From Cycas panzhihuaensis (lineage: Eukaryota; Cycadophyta): DNA of 64,000 nucleotides. The first letter of the stretch is position 1, and every line of letters begins with the position of its first letter. The stretch spans positions 163,563,741 through 163,627,740 of the forward strand of contig CM041465.1 in the NCBI GenBank assembly GCA_023213395.1, given 5' to 3'. The position numbers and the translations under genes are program-made. Below, one piece after another: positions 23,330-35,335 of this stretch. Under the pieces are notes generated by a model. That model searched no databases. It worked only from the letters and a program-made list of their open reading frames with translations, and was not told the DNA's origin.

Positions 23330-25340
23330 TCATCTATAGATGACAAAGTAAAGGATCAAGAATAAGAAGGACATGAGGAGATCTAAGAAGACCTCCTAAA
23401 TGAACAATAATTGAAAAAGATATTTAACACTTGACTCTTTGATGATGGGCAACATGAAATATCCGTGGTCTCTATGTTTATAATCCAATGACTTAATACC
23501 AACAAGGTATATGGATATATTCTTGAATAGAAGATAATAGTTCTAATCAACTTAGAAAGCACCCATAACTTTAATGACACTAAAATTACAAAAATATTAT
23601 GCCTTTCTATAAATAAGGGAAATAATTTTGGTATTAAAATTCCTAGAGAAGATTCAATCGCTTATAATAAAGAATGTAAAGATAATAAAATCTAGTTAAA
23701 AAATAATCAATCTTTATGAACTATTATACTTTTAGTATTAGGGAGTTTAATATAGTAATAGAAGTAGAATGGTTCAGAACCTTGAGAATATATAGACTTA
23801 ACCATAATGAGAACTTCATTCACTTCTATATAAATGCAACTACACTAGATTTCTAGGATTAAGATGCAAAAATCATTGATCACACCTACTTAAAAGGTCA
23901 TCAAATTACTATATAAGGGTTATAAAAGCTTTGTAACTAGTATACTTATAATCCAAATGAGGAATCAAATGAAATTACTAGACTACTACTAATAAAAGAA
24001 AATAGAAAAGCTATTGGCCTAGTATGTGGATGCATTTTAAGACATACTCAACACAGTGCTATTGGTTAGAAGTATAGGATATATAATTAAGATTGACCTA
24101 GGAAGGAGTCTCGTGATAGTCAAGCTATATTGATATAGATAAAAGCAGATGATAGAGATAGAAAGACTAATGTAAAATATGATACATAATAGAGTAATCA
24201 CACCCAACAAGGAACCCTATATAGCATTAATGGTCCTAGTATAGAAAAAGGACAAATCCTTCCAAATGTGTATGGATTTAAAAGCATTAAAGAAAATAAT
24301 AATTAAAAATATATATATTGTATTCCATGCATGAATCATATCATTGATCAACTATATAACACTATTTTCTTATATATAATTGGTTTCTCTTTAGGATATA
24401 ATAAAATACTTATCTAGCCACAACGCATAGAGAAGATAATATTTTATATGCATTATGGATTATTTGAGTTTAAAGATATACCATTTGAGATTACCAAAGC
24501 TCTAAAAACTTTTAAATCAATAATGAATATGGTATTTGTACCTTTTCTTTTGATTTCAATGTGGTTTTTTTCTAATAACATTTTGGTTTATAGTAGGACA
24601 TGGGAGGAACACCTATGATATTTGGAGATAAAATTAATAATTCCATGAGATGATGCATTTTCTATTGAAACCTCAAAGTGTAACATTTGTAGGATGACAT
24701 TACATTACTTAGGACTTATCATATCTCAAGAAAGGATAAAGATCAATCAAGCCAAAGTGTAAATGATGTTTAAAAGGTATGAAGCCTCTAAGAATTTGTA
24801 AGATATTCTAACAAATTTACTTAGGTCTATGTAACAATGCTAGGGCTACTAACCGATTTGTTCAAGAAGAGTAGGTCTAGGTTGGGTAAGGCTAGCAACT
24901 AAAGTTTGTGCCATCTAAAAGCTATTATAATTGTTGGCACTATACTTGTTATAAGAAATTTCTAATGACTATTTAAAGTTGAAAGTGATGATGTATGGAT
25001 AGGAATTGGTTTAATGCTCCTTCATATGTACCCATTATTTTGAAAGTTGAAGGTTGAATTTAATAGAAAGAGTTATTAGCACTTATGGCAAAGAGATTCT
25101 ATTAATTCTACATGCATTAGCCAAGTTGTGGTAATAGCAAATTTGATGTTAAGATAGACCACCAAATCCTCGAATACTTTCTATCTTAACTAAATGTATT
25201 AAAGTAGAAATAAAGGTGGATATATAAAATCCAAGACTATGGATTTAAAATAGCTTATAAGAAGGTGAAGGTAAACATGATAATCATGCCTTTCCAAGGA
25301 AATGTGATGATAAAGTTATGTTATCTTATTACCCTCCTAT
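23330..25340 (+). pseudogene. pol: Ty3/gypsy remnant: protease, reverse transcriptase, RNase H
   Basis: A protease-like segment, IVLINLESTHNFNDTK, lies near 23540; the family has a DSGSTHNF core. Start-of-RT words PYIALMVLV and KKDKSFQMCMD (24220-24290) follow. GLFEFKDIPFEITKA near 24460 corresponds to the G.FEF..MPFG.TNA motif. Around 24590 is a degraded active-site region with LVYSRTWEEHL, then LHYLGLIISQERIKI (about 24705). RNase H-like words lie to 25340. Nearly every motif carries stops or frameshifts. No LTRs were assigned. The layout matches Gypsy-B and -E, so it is probably a related old copy. Confidence 0.65.
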
Positions 25341-25344
25341 AATT

Positions 25345-25790
25345 GACTATGTTTCTTTATAAATCCCTTTACATTATAGGATATCCTTACTTCTTTAATT
25401 AATTAGAATACATTTATTAGATGCATAATAGCATTAAACCTTTTGTTTATTCTAATATATATAAAGTTGTGAGTTCTTTCAAATTTACTAAAATTGTGAC
25501 TTTCCATCTTTTGAATTGCCTTACTATCTTGAGTAGAAAAATAAAATTAATAGGAAATAATAATGCATAAATGAAAAGAAATAAATAGATACTAGGATCA
25601 TAATGGTACCCTTAAGGTACCTTGGATTAATACCAAAATAATATTATAATAACATGATGATAATATAATATAATAAGTGTATATTTATAGTACATAACTT
25701 GACTATGCATGAGACCCACTCTAAAATGCCAATTTTATAATAATATTAATTTGCACAATTATGCATTTTAACTTTGCCTCATGAAGCATG
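25345..25790. other. AT-rich DNA, nothing recognised
   Basis: No coding or repeat signal beyond AT richness. It may include a decayed LTR of Copia-D, whose 3' end should lie here. Confidence 0.4.
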
Positions 25791-25799
25791 AACCAAATT

Positions 25800-26736
25800 A
25801 TTTTAATAGTTCCCTATAATCTATATTTATAAAGACTCCAAATTCATCTTTGAATCAATAAAGCTTTAGTGAATATGTTTACAATTTGGTCTTTAGTTCA
25901 ACAATAGTGTAATTAAACTTAACCTACTAGAACCACCTCTCGAATATAGTGATGCTTGATATCAATGTGCTTTGTTTTATTATGCAGCACTAGATTCTTT
26001 ATCATTGAATAGGTACTTTAATTATCATAATGAATGATTGTGAGTCTACATTGAGCTTGATAAATGTCTTCTAAGATTTTCCTCAGCCAAACTATTTCTT
26101 ATGTTGTAACATCAATGGCTTTGTACTCTACTTTCGATGTGGATAATGATATTATAGGTTGCTTCTTTGTATGCCAAGCAATCACAGTTAATCCTATATT
26201 GAATATATATTTTGATATTGGTTTCTTTTCTTCAATATCATTGGCCTAATCAACATTAAAATATCCAGTCAACTTATACTCATCTAAAGATGTGAATTAC
26301 GAACCATAATCTAATGTTCCTTTGATGTATCTTAGGATATATTTTACTACATTTCAATATTCTTGCCTAGAATCCAACATGAATCTTAAAGTCAAATTAA
26401 CTATAAAGGTTATGTCAAGATAAGTATTTATTAAATAAACCAAACTTCCTATTAGTTGATGATACCAAGTATAATCAACTGAGGGGAATCCTTTATTTTT
26501 ACTTAACTTTAATCCAACCTCAATAGGTGTATCACCAACATTACAACCACTTATTTTAAATTTCTTTAAGATGTCAATTAGATATTTTCTTTATTACATA
26601 TGTATGGTTTTATCACTTTGTCACACTTCAATACTAAGAAAATTGTGTAGATATCTCAAACTAGTCATCTTAAATTTTAAACTCATATCCTTCTTAAATT
26701 CTTTTCCTAAATAATTATTATTTCCTATATGAATCA
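25800..26736 (-). pseudogene. pol: Copia-D, right-hand part: end of reverse transcriptase and RNase H
   Basis: Read on the minus strand from 26731 it gives GKEFKKDMSLKFKMTSLRYL, then YHQLIGSLVYLINTYLDITF, KYILRYIKGTLDYG, the RNase H segment IEEKKPISKYIFN, ISLSTSKVEYKAI and a KTKHIDIKHHYI tail. This order is Copia RNase H. It continues directly from the reverse transcriptase half at 54491-55200; Gypsy-B was inserted just after the LYIDDLI active site. Several stops are present. Confidence 0.8.
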
Positions 26737-27032
26737 TGTTAAGAACCCAACTATTATCTCTCTTCTTCTCAAATCTTATATTTCTATTCTTTTAATTATC
26801 CGTCATTCATAAGTCCAAGAGATGGGCAATCTTAATAGCCCTATATATATGTATGTAATATAGGAGTGAGGATCATCTAGAAGTATTGTAATCTTATGTA
26901 TTAGAGGTTGCCCCCTTAAAGAGGCCTATTGATATATGTGATTAAAGATGCTTTTATACTCTTATATGTAATTTTGACTCTTGTGTTACCATATGCAATT
27001 GGATTTCTCTCTTTTGATTCATGTTCATTACA
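26737..27032 (+). repeat. Gypsy-B 5' LTR (296 bp)
   Basis: TGTTAAGAACCC to GTTCATTACA. A TATA-like CCTATATATATG is at about 26840. Paired with 54158-54490. Confidence 0.92.
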
Positions 27033-27034
27033 AT

Positions 27035-27046
27035 TGGTATTAAAGC
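27035..27046 (+). other. Primer-binding site of Gypsy-B
   Basis: TGGTATTAAAGC matches TGGTATCAGAGC with two transitions, two bases after the LTR. Confidence 0.8.
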
Positions 27047-28155
27047 AATGATCTGGGGGGTGCCATTAAGGGTTTTTGGAGGGTGAATTGAAGATGAAAT
27101 TGCTCACCCTATAAATTTTGAGTAGTCACACTATAAATTTTGGGATGAAAGTGTAAAAGTTACAGCAAAATTAGTTTTAGCTTGCTTCTTTTCTGTCATC
27201 GTATGTTTAGGGTAGATCTGTAACCTCAACTTCAAAGAGCCATAACTTTGGCTACATGTATCTAAATGACCTTAAATATTTTTTGATTGTATGCTCTTTT
27301 GAATTTTCTTTCTGATGGAAGTGGTTTTAAGTTGATATGAGTTCATAGTAAAAAGTTATTGGTATTTTACTAGTAGGTACTATTGTAGTCCCTGAAAACC
27401 CTAATAGTGAATTTCTTAAAAGAGTCATAACTTTTGATCTAGATATCAGAATTCAATTTCATCTAAACTATTAGAATGATATTTTAGAGGCCATCATTTT
27501 AATCCATATTTTATGTATTTTTCAACTATATATTTTAGAGAGAAATAATTTTGTCATTTTCTCTTAATAATTTATAGTAGTTTACTTTTTGTTTATAATC
27601 ATTTTAGTTGGTCTAGGCTAGAGACCCTATATTGGGGGTCTATAAATATCATGAGGAATTATCATTTTGGGCTAAGAACATTGTGGCTTTTCTGCCTTTA
27701 TGTAAAGGACTAGAGATCACAGTCATGAACTAAGCTTTAGACAGAACTTGACTATAGAATTAAGTCTCTATGTACCTATGAGTATATAGGAGGACCCCCC
27801 TAGGTAGGCATTCCTAGTATAGGTAACCATAGGGGATTTGTCATCCATCTATGATTTATAGTGTGTTAGTAAGTAGTTAGCCCCAAGAAGTTACTCTCCA
27901 CATACTCTAGAGACGGGATAGTATGACTATAGAGTAGAGTGATAGTCTTAACGAGTTAATACTATTTACGACTGAGATCAGTATATTAGAGTGCCTACAG
28001 ACCAGACAATCCCAGACCTAGAAAGCCTTGTGTTATTGGTCTTCATCAGTTTGACTCCAGTGACTAAATCCTAGTTGGGTTATTTTTGGTAGATACATTT
28101 TCTTCTAGATACCTTTTATAAAGCAAACATCCAACTTTTATCTAGTCTTATAACC
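27047..28155 (+). other. Gypsy-B leader with conserved block
   Basis: No gene. The part 27650-28090 aligns with 46650-46960 of Gypsy-E (for example TAGACAGAACTTG against TAGACAGAACCTGG, and TATATAGGAGGAC against TATATAGGAAGGAC). This suggests a conserved leader RNA segment in this chromovirus group. Confidence 0.6.
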
Positions 28156-28487
28156 ATGGCCCTAAAAGATGACCCAACATGGGATGAATATGTTAATATA
28201 ATTAAGGGGGCCTTTTAAGAATAATTGGACTTAAGGATGGATAAGTTTGAAGGCAAAATTAGAAGAATTGGCAAAACCCTTTAAAATATTATAAGTTAAT
28301 TAGGATTACAAAATATAATGAGGGATCATGGAAGGGGAAGGATAAGATATGGAGCAAAGGTGATCACCATGACCAAGGAGGGATATAATCCAATTATCTT
28401 CCTAAAGTGGAAATTAGGAAATTTAATGGAAAAGTTGTTAGGACCTAGGTCAGCCAAATGGAATAATTTTTTAGTCTTCACTAAGTA
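28156..28487 (+). pseudogene. gag: Gypsy-B Gag, N-terminal part before the Gypsy-C insertion
   Basis: It starts at the ATG at 28156 (MALKDDPTWDEYVNI). The frame carries several TAA/TAG stops at positions where Gln is expected, and it shifts once near 28400. Just before the insertion it reads FFSLH, then a stop, then VPS across the target site. It continues without loss at 43719 as DKKIILASLHMESEHFQWYQ. This is the chromoviral Gag capsid domain. Confidence 0.75.
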
Positions 28488-28492
28488 CCATC
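28488..28492 (+). other. Target-site duplication of Gypsy-C, left copy
   Basis: CCATC, identical to 43714-43718. Confidence 0.92.
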
Positions 28493-31064
28493 TGTTTCCT
28501 GGCTTCTGGGAATAGATACGGAACCACCGACTCAGGTAAGTGCAGGTATATTTCTCGCATTGTCATCGCTTTCATTTGATGAGTGTTTGCTTGCATGTCT
28601 GCATGTGTGTGTGGCTTTGTGGGCGACTTTGTCGTCGTCCACACTTATTTTAGCCTATGACGACTATAGCAGGGGCACACCCCCAGTGAGTGTGGCACCT
28701 TGGTAGCCACTTCACTTCCCGCATCTGCCCTCCTCGCCTTAAGATCCACTAGGTTTGTGCCACCTCTGCCCGTGTGATGATCCGTCATCATTTGGTCAAC
28801 TTGCCACCCTAGTTGAGCCCTATTTTTGCTCCTTTGGACCCGTTTGTTGGCTCGTTTGCCCCCGAGTAGGTGTTTTAGCCCCCCATTGGCCTTTTTTGTC
28901 ATTTGACTAAGCTAGTGGCCAGCCTATTTTGCCTCGGGTTCGTCTGCAGAATTTCTGCGGTACCACTAGAATATTCGCAGTACCGCAGGATTTACGGCAG
29001 TACGACTGTCATAATTTATTTTTTAAATCTGCCATGGAAATTTCGTATTTATTGCAAAACTACCACATGGCTCGCAACTTAACTCTCTTCCAGCCGCGCC
29101 CTAATCGTTCGCTTTAGTGTTTGGTTTGAGTACTTAAGCCATTTTTGATTCATTTTTGAGGATTCTTTTGCTCACTTTTGGAATTACTCTCAAGGAAACA
29201 ACATTCTGCTCTGCTCTTCCCTGCTATTCTGCTGCTATTATTGGACCTGCATCCCTCCTACAGTGCCCTTCTCTCCTTTGGTGTGGCTAGGACATTCTCC
29301 CAGCCCCTCATGCACCTTGGAGAGGGCCCCTTGGAGTGGTTCCAGTAGATCTTTGCCCACGCAGGCCACAAGTGCTTCAAGTGCAGGTGTTCCCCCTCCA
29401 ACCTCCTTAGTAGGGTCCCAAACCTACTATACTTCAGATCTGGGCTGATTTCTTAGCCCCTCTTCGCTGCTCTTTGGCTGAGGCAAGTCCCTTGCCTCCC
29501 TCACTCAGGTATTTCTTATTTTACATGGTTTTTCTTGTGATATTCATACTCTATTTTGCTTGCTCCTTGCTTATTTATATGAGTTTGGTTCTTGTCTTTT
29601 AGTGGGCTGCTTTGCCACTGTTTTTGTGCCTCTTGCCTACGTTTGTTGTTCAAGGCAGCGGTGTTGAGGGTTGGCATAGGCTTTGGGTAGGAGCTGGGTG
29701 GATTCCGTACCACCTTCCACACTCCCTAAGTGGCTCTAAGCCCTCCAAAGCCTCCCTCTCGCTCCGTGCTGCCCTTAGCATGCAAGCAAGGGTTTGTAGG
29801 CCCTCTTTTGGCTGCTCAAACCAGCGCTGTCACAAGTTGCAGCGCTAATTTGAGGACCCCTGTTCAGGATTGGGCAACATTCATAAGTCCCAACCGCTAG
29901 TCTTTGCCTAGCTTTCTTCCCGGCTACCCAGCTTGCTCCACATAGCATCTCGGTTCGCCGTAGGTTTCCCTTGGCACCTCCTTGCCTCTTTGTTTCTGTT
30001 TCCAGCCCTTACTCTCAGCCTTGTCCTCACTACCTTGTAGCTCTTGAGGGGAGGTTAGGGCATCATTTGCGGGAGGTGGGCCACTCTGAGGCTCACCGAT
30101 CATTTACTTCAGCTTGGGTTACTCTCTTTTATGTACTTTCACCTTTGGATTGATACTAATGCATGTGTATTTAGATTCTTATTTGTGTTGTTTAGACATA
30201 TATTATTAGAATCTTGTGTTGCATGTTAGTATCCTTCCTCTAGGAAGGGAGAGTTTGCCATTACTCACAAGTACTTAGGGAGCGTGGGGAGTTATCGTCT
30301 GTTAGCCTCATTACCGGTAAGTACCTTTGTAGACATTACATTTCCGTATTGCTTCATTTATTTGCTCTTGCTTCCTTCCTTTCTTTGGCACCGTATTTGA
30401 TTTTCTGGGGAAGGTAAGGAAGCCCCCTTTTCATCCGCTGCAACGTCCCGCGTCTAACGTGCCATGTGGAGTAGCTTATTGCCCTTCGAGGGGGTCTTCG
30501 CCATGCACGCCCTCAGTCCAGGTGCACATTCTACTTTTGCATCGCTACTGCTCTTGTTTTCCTTTTGGGTTTCTCTTTAGTAATTAACACATTAAAGAGT
30601 AAAAGGGAAATTTAGTCTTGTGTTTGGTTACGTTTTGTTTGTTTCATTACATGCATTTTTGCTATCCATAGGGAAGGTTATAGGAACTCCTCTCCTCTAC
30701 CTTTCCTCTTCTCCTCTTAGCCGTACAAGCCTCTCGCCTCCCTCATTGCTGGTTAGCTTGTTTAGGCACGCTTTTGACTTATCTTCTTTGGATCTTCTCC
30801 TTTCCCTTCCGGCCACCCAAGGGTGGGAAGATCTCGTCTGTAGGTCAACCCAGGTTTGTCTTACGCATCTTCACCCTTTGTTCGAAGTGGTGAAGGATCA
30901 CTCGATAGTAGCCATACTCCATTGCAGATCCTGAACTCAAGGCCTCCCACAAGACGGCGCTCTGCGTGGTAGTTATCTTTCTTATAGGTTCTGCCTCCAG
31001 TTATATCACCACCCACTCTCACCACACCTATCAGTTAGGTAGCCATCCCGTAGACGCGCATCCA
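28493..31064 (+). repeat. Gypsy-C 5' LTR (2572 bp)
   Basis: Begins TGTTTCCTGG and ends GCGCATCCA. Nearly collinear with 41150-43713. Short open frames inside it occur on both strands and are not conserved between the two LTR copies in length, so no gene is called. Confidence 0.95.
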
Positions 31065-31065
31065 T

Positions 31066-31083
31066 TGGCGACCATACTAGGGA
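31066..31083 (+). other. Primer-binding site of Gypsy-C, not of the Met type
   Basis: TGGCGACCATACTAGGGA starts two bases after the LTR. It resembles the TGGCGACT...GGGGA class used by Ogre/Tat elements and differs from the TGGTATCAGAGC site of the other elements in this window. The priming tRNA is not certain. Confidence 0.7.
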
Positions 31084-31237
31084 CTACCAGTAAGGGAGCT
31101 AGTTTCTGCTCTCTTCTGTTGGTTTTGCTACCTTCTTGTGATCCTTTTATACCTATTTCAATCTTTATGTTGGGCAGCCTCCAACGCGTGTGTTTTACTG
31201 TTTTCTCTCTTTCCCTAACATTGTTGGTGGATCTCGC

Positions 31238-33433
31238 ATGCGACGCTTTTCTCATCGCTTGCACGGTTTACCTCCATTGTTAGAAGACCCTGAGTATCAC
31301 CCTCTTCCTTTATCAGATTCTGATCTGACTATGGAGGGATACTCTTCCGATTGGGCCTATCATACTTCAACCTTGGAAACCCATGCTTTTCCTTCTTCTA
31401 TTCCTGGGTCCACCTAAGAGGGTGATGACCCCCTTTATTACCCAAGTGACTAATACCTCTCACTTGATGTCCATCTCTCTACCCATGCCGTAGAAGGATC
31501 TGCTCCTCTTGAGGCTTATCACGCAGTTGGCGATTCTTATAAGGAGTATTCCGAGGAACCTACTTTGTTTGAGGTCCCCATTACCTCTTACGAGTATGTA
31601 GGGACTCCTCCTGTTGATGTAGTTGAAGCTCTCAATGAGTGTCACCATGCGACATGCTTGCAACCGCGTCCTGGATGGCTTGAGGGTGCCCTTCGTGGAG
31701 GAGCCTCTTCCTCTTCTGCTCCTCCCCCGCATGCCTCATCCTCATCTACTCTTCCTTTGACAACAAATCCCTTTGTGCCTACACGTGTGTCCCATTCGTT
31801 TCCTATTCCCGCAGTGGGGGCACGTGTCGCACCTTCCACTTCTCATCGAGGTCCTAGTGTTTCAGGATCTCCCCGTGGTGTGTCTTTCCCTCAATTGAAG
31901 GTTAGCATACCTATCCCTAATCAAACTAATGTACCATCCCCTAATGTGGCACATGTTACTCCTAGTAGGCCTGTTGGTCCTACTAGCATTCCAACCACTA
32001 GTCATGTGGGATCCACTCCCACGCATCCTCAAACCCAATACGTTGGTGCTTCCTTCTACGTTCCCCCAGGGTATGCTTCACAACCTTGGGGGCAGGGTAG
32101 AGGAAGCCGTCTTCCGGTTTATGGGGTGGATCCGCTACACCCATATGGAGTCGCTCCACCTACGGGTGGCCCATATGGGCAAAACCCAGTTCCACATCCC
32201 TCTTGCCCATCATCCAATGCAATTCTATCCGTTGTGCCTTCGTAAGGGAATCCAACTCCCTTCCAAGGCACCTACCCCCACACCTCTTTTCAGCAAGGGG
32301 CATTTCCTCAAGGAGGGATGGGTGTCCCACCCCCATCCGCTCCTTGTGCATTACCTACTTCAACATTCGTTGACCCTACGGTCCAGGTAAGGGCACGCCC
32401 CTTTATGGACTTTAGGTCAACCCCTCTTTCCGTTGAGGCGTTAAGGACCAACTTGCCGCCTCATCCCCCTGAAGTTCCTAGATTCGACGGAACTTCATCG
32501 CAAGACCTAGTGGAGCATGTGCGTAGTTTTTCTATGGCATGCATCGATTACTGGGCTTACGACCACATTTTAATGAAACTATTCCCGCGGTCCTTGCAGG
32601 GCGACGCCCTCAAGTGGTTCTACCGTCTCCCTGCCCATTCTATCCATTCATTCCAACAATTGGTGGATGAGTTCATCAACTATTTTAATGTAGCCCATCC
32701 ATTTGAGAGCAGAATGAAGTCCCTTCTTTCGCTCAAACAAGGTCACGAAGAGATGAATCGTGACTTTGTGCGGTGATTCCATGACTTGCTTCACTCCACT
32801 AAGGCAACATTGCCCGAGGAGTTGAAGTGAGACCTTTTTGTCAACGTACTTCGTCCCGAAGTTCATGTAGAAGTCCTTAAGATGGGGGCGACCACATGTG
32901 ACTCCGCAATCGCCAAGTGTTTGGCATTAGAGGCTATTGAGATCCAAGCTGGTCTCAAGAAACCTCTTAAGCCCTCACAACGCCATGAGGCACCACCCCC
33001 AACCAAAGATACCAAATCTTCACAACCTACTCGGTCTTCCTCTCATCCAACTGAGAGGACTTTAGACCCTCTCACATCAGCCATACGCTCATTCGAGCAT
33101 ACGATAAAGGAACTCAAGCTTCAGGCTCCTTCATCCCCTACATCTAACAAACAAGTCCAACAAACTACCCAAGCTCCTCTTCCCAGGAATGGAAACGCCC
33201 AGTCCTCCCAAGCGAGAAGGTCCGACCCTCCGCTTGAGAAGAAGTGGTGCTCCGTTCATGGGGAGTGCTTCCACGATGATTCGCGTTGTAGGGCCCAACA
33301 TCCTAAGGATGCCCCTCGACGTGATTCTTCCTCCAAATGGGCCTCAAGGCCTAATTTGGATCAAACAGTTCACAAGGATCCATTCCCTAAACATGGGGAA
33401 CACGATCGCAACACCCAAACCAAGAACAACTGA
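31238..33433 (+). pseudogene. gag: Gypsy-C Gag
   Basis: One frame runs from the ATG at 31238 (MRRFSHRLHG). The N-terminal 350 codons are rich in Pro, Ser and Thr. The capsid domain spans about 32420-32910: PRFDGTSSQDLVEHVRSF, GDALKWFYRLP, LVDEFINYF and FESRMKSLLSLKQ are the Retrotrans_gag helices. A Cys/His segment, KKWCSVHGECFHDDSRC, lies at about 33240. Stops at 31415, 31451, 32243, 32774, 32828 and 33431 are all in this frame, and each is one C-to-T step from a Gln or Arg codon. There is no frameshift. The product would form the particle shell; this copy cannot make it whole. Confidence 0.88.
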
Positions 33434-35330
33434 AACCGAGGAAGATCGCCTGATCCCCGTCCTTCCCATGACAAAGGGAAGGGTGCTCGGAACTCATCTT
33501 CTTCCTCTCGTTCTCCTAGTCATCGCACTCCGTCACCTTTGCGACCCTAGAACAGGGGGAAGAAGGTGATCCAGTTGCTTGAAGCAACTCCTACTTACGT
33601 CCTTACGTGATCTCAAGCCACCAAGGAAGCGGCAGGAGCTTCCTATTCTTCTGCCCCTTCTGACCCTCTTCCAGAGAACCTTCCTCCGGAAATCCCTTTC
33701 TTTCCCAAGGCTATTCCTATATGCCCAGGTCATTACGATTTCCGAAGGGCATTTACCCAACCTACCGCGAAGGGTAAGCCCTTCTCTATCGTGGACGAGC
33801 TCCATACGGTCGCCGCAGGAATGTCCTTAATGGACGTTCTGAGGAGTTGTCCCAAGCAGCGAACCCTCCTCCTGGAAGCTTTAGGATCGAGTGATGTGCC
33901 TGTCTATGCTTTGGGTGTCACCCAAGGTTGTGGACCAGTTATCTCATTTGATCCTAAGGATCTTCCTCCCGACAGTGAAAGGGAACGTCAGTGGAACTTC
34001 CCATTCACCATCACCATCGATACACCCGATTGTACGCTTCGAAGGACTGTTGTCGACAATGGTTCTTCTGTCAATGCCATGCCCTTGCGTGTCATGCAAG
34101 AGCTTAGTATTTCCACCTTAGAACCTGTTCCCTGGGGATGCCAAGGTTATGACAGTAGTGAGAAGACCCCTTTGGGATCTGTTACGATTCTGCTCACCCT
34201 TGAGGGCAAGACTGTTCTTGCCGACGTTGTAGTCCTCGACGTTGACGTGGATTACAACCTCCTTCTAGGTGGTCCATGGCTCGATCAAATGGGAGCCGTG
34301 TGTTCGACTCTTTAGGGACAACTTAAATTCGTCCATGACAGACAAATGAGAGTGGTTCCCCGTGAATGCCCATTCACCAAACAAACTCGCTCCACCAATT
34401 TGGCAAACCAAGGTTCATCTACCCACGCCTCAGCTTGCTCTATTGGTATACCTAACCCATCCGAAGAAAGTCCCGTATCTTCTCCCCCTAGTCTCACGTG
34501 ATTCGCCCCTATTGGCGTTGGGAGTTATGGGTACCTCACTTCGTTTAGTGATGATGAGTCACTCGACGAAGATGAGGATTATCTTCACCCTGCCTCTTTC
34601 CTCCGCGCCAGTAGGTCGCACCTGCCTTGTTCTAGATCCCCACCTAGAACCTCTCTCGTTAGTGAGGCTAGCCACTCATGCGTGTCACACGTCATCGCTC
34701 GTGTTGACCTGCCCACCGCCAGTTCTTCTTCTTCATTACCCCCCATAGGTAATGGCTTTGAAGAATTGCCTTTCGCTCCTTCCGAGGAGCCTCTTCTTGG
34801 TTTCCCTCCAGATTCCCATGAGGAAGTCGAGCAACCCGATGGCCATCACGGTCCCATTGCTTTTACTGCCTCCAGTGCTTCCTCTACTCGGAGTAAGGTC
34901 ATCCATGGGGTGGATTATTTCGAGGACGATGAAGCCCTGCTTGAGCATCTGGCGGGCCTTGCGCCTAACTTGCCTTCTGGTCACCATCGGCTTAGTCATC
35001 AGAAGATCCTCGTGATCGAATCCACACTTGCTGATTCGATCCCGTCTCCCATTCCTCCTCCTCCTGTTGATCTTGCCCCTCTCCATTTCGAGGAGGGCAA
35101 TGCCATGTGCATGGGGACAACCCAAGACATAGTCTTGGCCCTGGGCAAGGTCATTAAGGTCGGGTTAGAATGTTCCCCTGATGAGATAAGGGAGTACTCC
35201 CTTCTGTTCCAAGAGTTTCGAGACATTTTCACGTGGGATTATGCTGACATGAAAGGAATCGACCCCTCGATTGTCACTCATAACCTTACCACCCTTCCTG
35301 GCGCCCGCCAGGCGCCTGGCAAGATCCTTC
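33434..35330 (+). pseudogene. pol: Gypsy-C protease region and Pol N terminus
   Basis: Same frame as Gag. The retropepsin-like part is at about 33990-34315: FTITIDTPDCTLRRTVVDNG, then SSVNAMPL and later VDYNLLLGGPWL. This is the Tat protease pattern, with D-x-GSS as the active site and the LLLG.PWL flap end. A long acidic linker follows, then HEEVEQPDG and QEFRDIFTWDYADMKGIDP, the conserved entry to Tat reverse transcriptase. Stops are at 33548, 33608, 34313 and 34499. A one-base slip occurs near 35310-35335, after which the next frame continues Pol. Confidence 0.85.
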
Positions 35331-35335
35331 ACCCA

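Noticed and set aside
28645-28902. Minus-strand frame rich in Lys, Arg and Gly in the Gypsy-C LTR
   Set aside because: Not maintained in the 3' LTR copy and without family resemblance.
28493-31064. Open frames of 60-105 codons in the Gypsy-C 5' LTR (also in 41150-43713)
   Set aside because: Frame lengths and starts differ between the two LTR copies, and no domain is recognisable. They are chance frames in GC-rich DNA.
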